Below, one piece after another: positions 62,742 to 64,000 of a stretch of DNA of 64,000 nt. The notes beneath the pieces were generated by a model. The model made no database searches and was not told where the DNA came from. It saw only the letters and a program-made list of their open reading frames with translations. The DNA is from Shewanella maritima (lineage in GTDB: Bacteria; Pseudomonadota; Gammaproteobacteria; Enterobacterales; Shewanellaceae). The position numbers and the translations under genes were made by a program. The DNA lies in assembly GCF_004295345.1 (NCBI RefSeq), contig NZ_CP036200.1:62001-126000 (forward strand). Direction: 5' to 3'. Within the stretch, counting starts at the first letter, position 1. Each line of letters starts with the position of its first letter.

Positions 62742-64000
62742 ATGAGTCAGCGTAATATCAATGCCCTTTTCAAGCCTAAGTCAGTTGCGGTGATTGGTGC
62801 TTCTAATGGCGATAAAAAAGCCGGTAAAGGTTTGATGAAAAACTTGCTATCGAGCGGATTTTCAGGACCTATTATGCCAGTTACGCCTAACTACACTTCC
62901 GTGCTTGGCGTGCTCGCTTATCCAAGCATCGCAGACTTACCAATGGTGCCAGACTTAGCCGTAGTTTGTACCCACGCGAATAAAGTCCTTGGCATCATAG
63001 AGCAACTTGCTGATATTGGCTGTAAAGTTGCCGTTATTATGGCGTCAGGCATGGAGCAACTGCTTTGTGATACGAATAGCGACGTCAATGTGCTTGAGCA
63101 AATTAAAGCCAAAGCGAAAGCTAAAGGCATGCGTATTCTTGGGCCTAATAGTCTCGGTATGATTTTGCCCCCCATTGGCTTAAACGCCAGCCTTGCCCAT
63201 ACAGGCGCACAAAACGGCAAAATTGCATTTGTTTCTCAGTCGGCAGCCATTTGTACCACAGTGCTTGATTGGGCAAACAATAAAGGTATTGGGTTCTCGA
63301 GTTTTATTTCACTAGGCGACGCTGCCGATTTAGATTTTGACGAGCTTATCGACTATCTCGGGCGCGACAGTAAGACTTCTGCAATCTTACTTTACATAGA
63401 CTCCATCAGTGAAAAGCAGCACTTTTTGTCTGCTGCCCGCGCAGCTTCTCATAATAAACCCATATTGGTGATTAAATCTGGCCGCAGTAATGAAGGCATG
63501 CAAGCGGCAATGCTTCACACCGGTGGCACAGCCGGTAACGACGCTGTGTATGAAGCAGCCTTTAGACGTGCCGGTATGCTAAGAGTTGAAGATTTGGTTG
63601 ACCTGTTTGCCGCAGTTGAGAGTCTTGCTCATTCTGCACCGCTTAAAGGCGAACGTTTGGCCATTATTAGTAATGGCGGTGGCCCAGCGGTACTCGCTGC
63701 AGACGAGTTAATTATAAAAGGCGGCAAGCTTGCTAAGCTGTCACAACAAACCATTAGTGCCCTAGATGCGGTGTTACCTTCAACCTGGTCAAGACAAAAC
63801 CCAGTTGATTTGATGGGAGACGCCGCCAGTGAGCGTTATGCTAAAGCACTTGAAATCGTGATGAACGATGAAAACTGCGACGCAGTGTTAGTGCTGCACT
63901 CGCCGTCATTGTTAGGAGAAAGCCAACAAATAGCCGATGCGCTCATCGATACTATTAAGCTACATCCTAAACGCAATCAGCTTAACATTCTTACTAACTG
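62742..64000 (+). CDS. ADP-forming acyl-CoA synthetase / Pat-like protein, 5' part
   Basis: The frame opens with ATG 62742 and stays open to the window edge (419 full codons), so the 3' end is missing. The visible part is a CoA-binding Rossmann domain (KSVAVIGASNGDKKAGKG, about 12-29; RILGPNSLGM) followed by succinyl-CoA-ligase-like domains. The phospho-His region is LHTGGTAGND with His259. This is the ADP-forming acetyl-CoA synthetase architecture. If a GNAT domain follows outside the window, it would be a Pat/YfiQ-type protein lysine acetyltransferase, common in Gammaproteobacteria. Confidence 0.9.
   Translation, partial: MSQRNINALFKPKSVAVIGASNGDKKAGKGLMKNLLSSGFSGPIMPVTPNYTSVLGVLAYPSIADLPMVPDLAVVCTHANKVLGIIEQLADIGCKVAVIMASGMEQLLCDTNSDVNVLEQIKAKAKAKGMRILGPNSLGMILPPIGLNASLAHTGAQNGKIAFVSQSAAICTTVLDWANNKGIGFSSFISLGDAADLDFDELIDYLGRDSKTSAILLYIDSISEKQHFLSAARAASHNKPILVIKSGRSNEGMQAAMLHTGGTAGNDAVYEAAFRRAGMLRVEDLVDLFAAVESLAHSAPLKGERLAIISNGGGPAVLAADELIIKGGKLAKLSQQTISALDAVLPSTWSRQNPVDLMGDAASERYAKALEIVMNDENCDAVLVLHSPSLLGESQQIADALIDTIKLHPKRNQLNILTN

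Overview
This 64 kb stretch (about 43% G+C by eye) is chromosomal DNA of a marine-type gammaproteobacterium. The Alteromonadales, and within them the Colwelliaceae (Colwellia/Thalassotalea-like), fit best. Reasons are the E. coli-like but diverged GyrA, UbiG, NrdA/NrdB/YfaE, FadH, AnsA and YeaC proteins, the divergent gyrA/ubiG pair, a HexR-pyruvate kinase junction and a secreted alginate lyase. The taxonomic call is inference from gene content. I saw no tRNA, rRNA, insertion sequence, prophage or CRISPR array.

Layout. 1-14 kb is core metabolism: the end of hexR, pyk, a GNAT acetyltransferase, serC, gyrA, ubiG, gph, then the class Ia ribonucleotide reductase operon nrdA-nrdB-yfaE. A DnaA box and NrdR boxes lie in front of nrdA, and a terminator-like hairpin lies between nrdA and nrdB. 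13.3-21 kb is mixed: a LysR regulator divergent from a MATE exporter, a secreted YCII-domain protein, a PAS-PAS-GGDEF diguanylate cyclase, an SDR, a PL7 alginate lyase lipoprotein and an ApbE flavin transferase.

21.2-44.2 kb is the most interesting part: two divergent operons that share one promoter region with paired palindromes. The leftward operon encodes a haem-motif DUF1588-like protein, a CxxCH/LamG lipoprotein and a Tat-exported DUF1501-like protein. The rightward operon encodes an HzsA-like CxxCH lipoprotein, an SH3-plus-barrel protein, a second barrel, a TlpA thioredoxin, a DUF4266 lipoprotein, a DUF3570 barrel, a coiled-coil periplasmic protein, three TPR/coiled-coil proteins (two of them lipoproteins), a small exported protein, a TolQ/ExbB-type channel, two ExbD/TolR-type proteins and an AgmX/PglI-type energy transducer. 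Inner-membrane motor, periplasmic scaffold, outer-membrane lipoproteins and barrels in one tightly coupled operon resemble the core of the Myxococcus Agl-Glt/Nfs envelope machines, here joined to predicted c-type cytochromes. I consider it a candidate uncharacterised, proton-motive-force-driven envelope complex. One of its two ExbD proteins naturally lacks the proton-carrying Asp.

44.4-64 kb returns to housekeeping and accessory genes: a small Cys-rich lipoprotein, fadH, sppA, ansA, an unknown lipoprotein, a YjdM/PhnA-like zinc-ribbon protein, a prohibitin-family protein, a zinc-ribbon membrane protein with yeaC, an M14 carboxypeptidase, an OmpR-type regulator with a degenerate receiver, a DUF885 lipoprotein, an RND adaptor/pump pair, and the 5' part of an ADP-forming acyl-CoA synthetase that runs off the end. 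Most transcription units end in clear intrinsic terminators.
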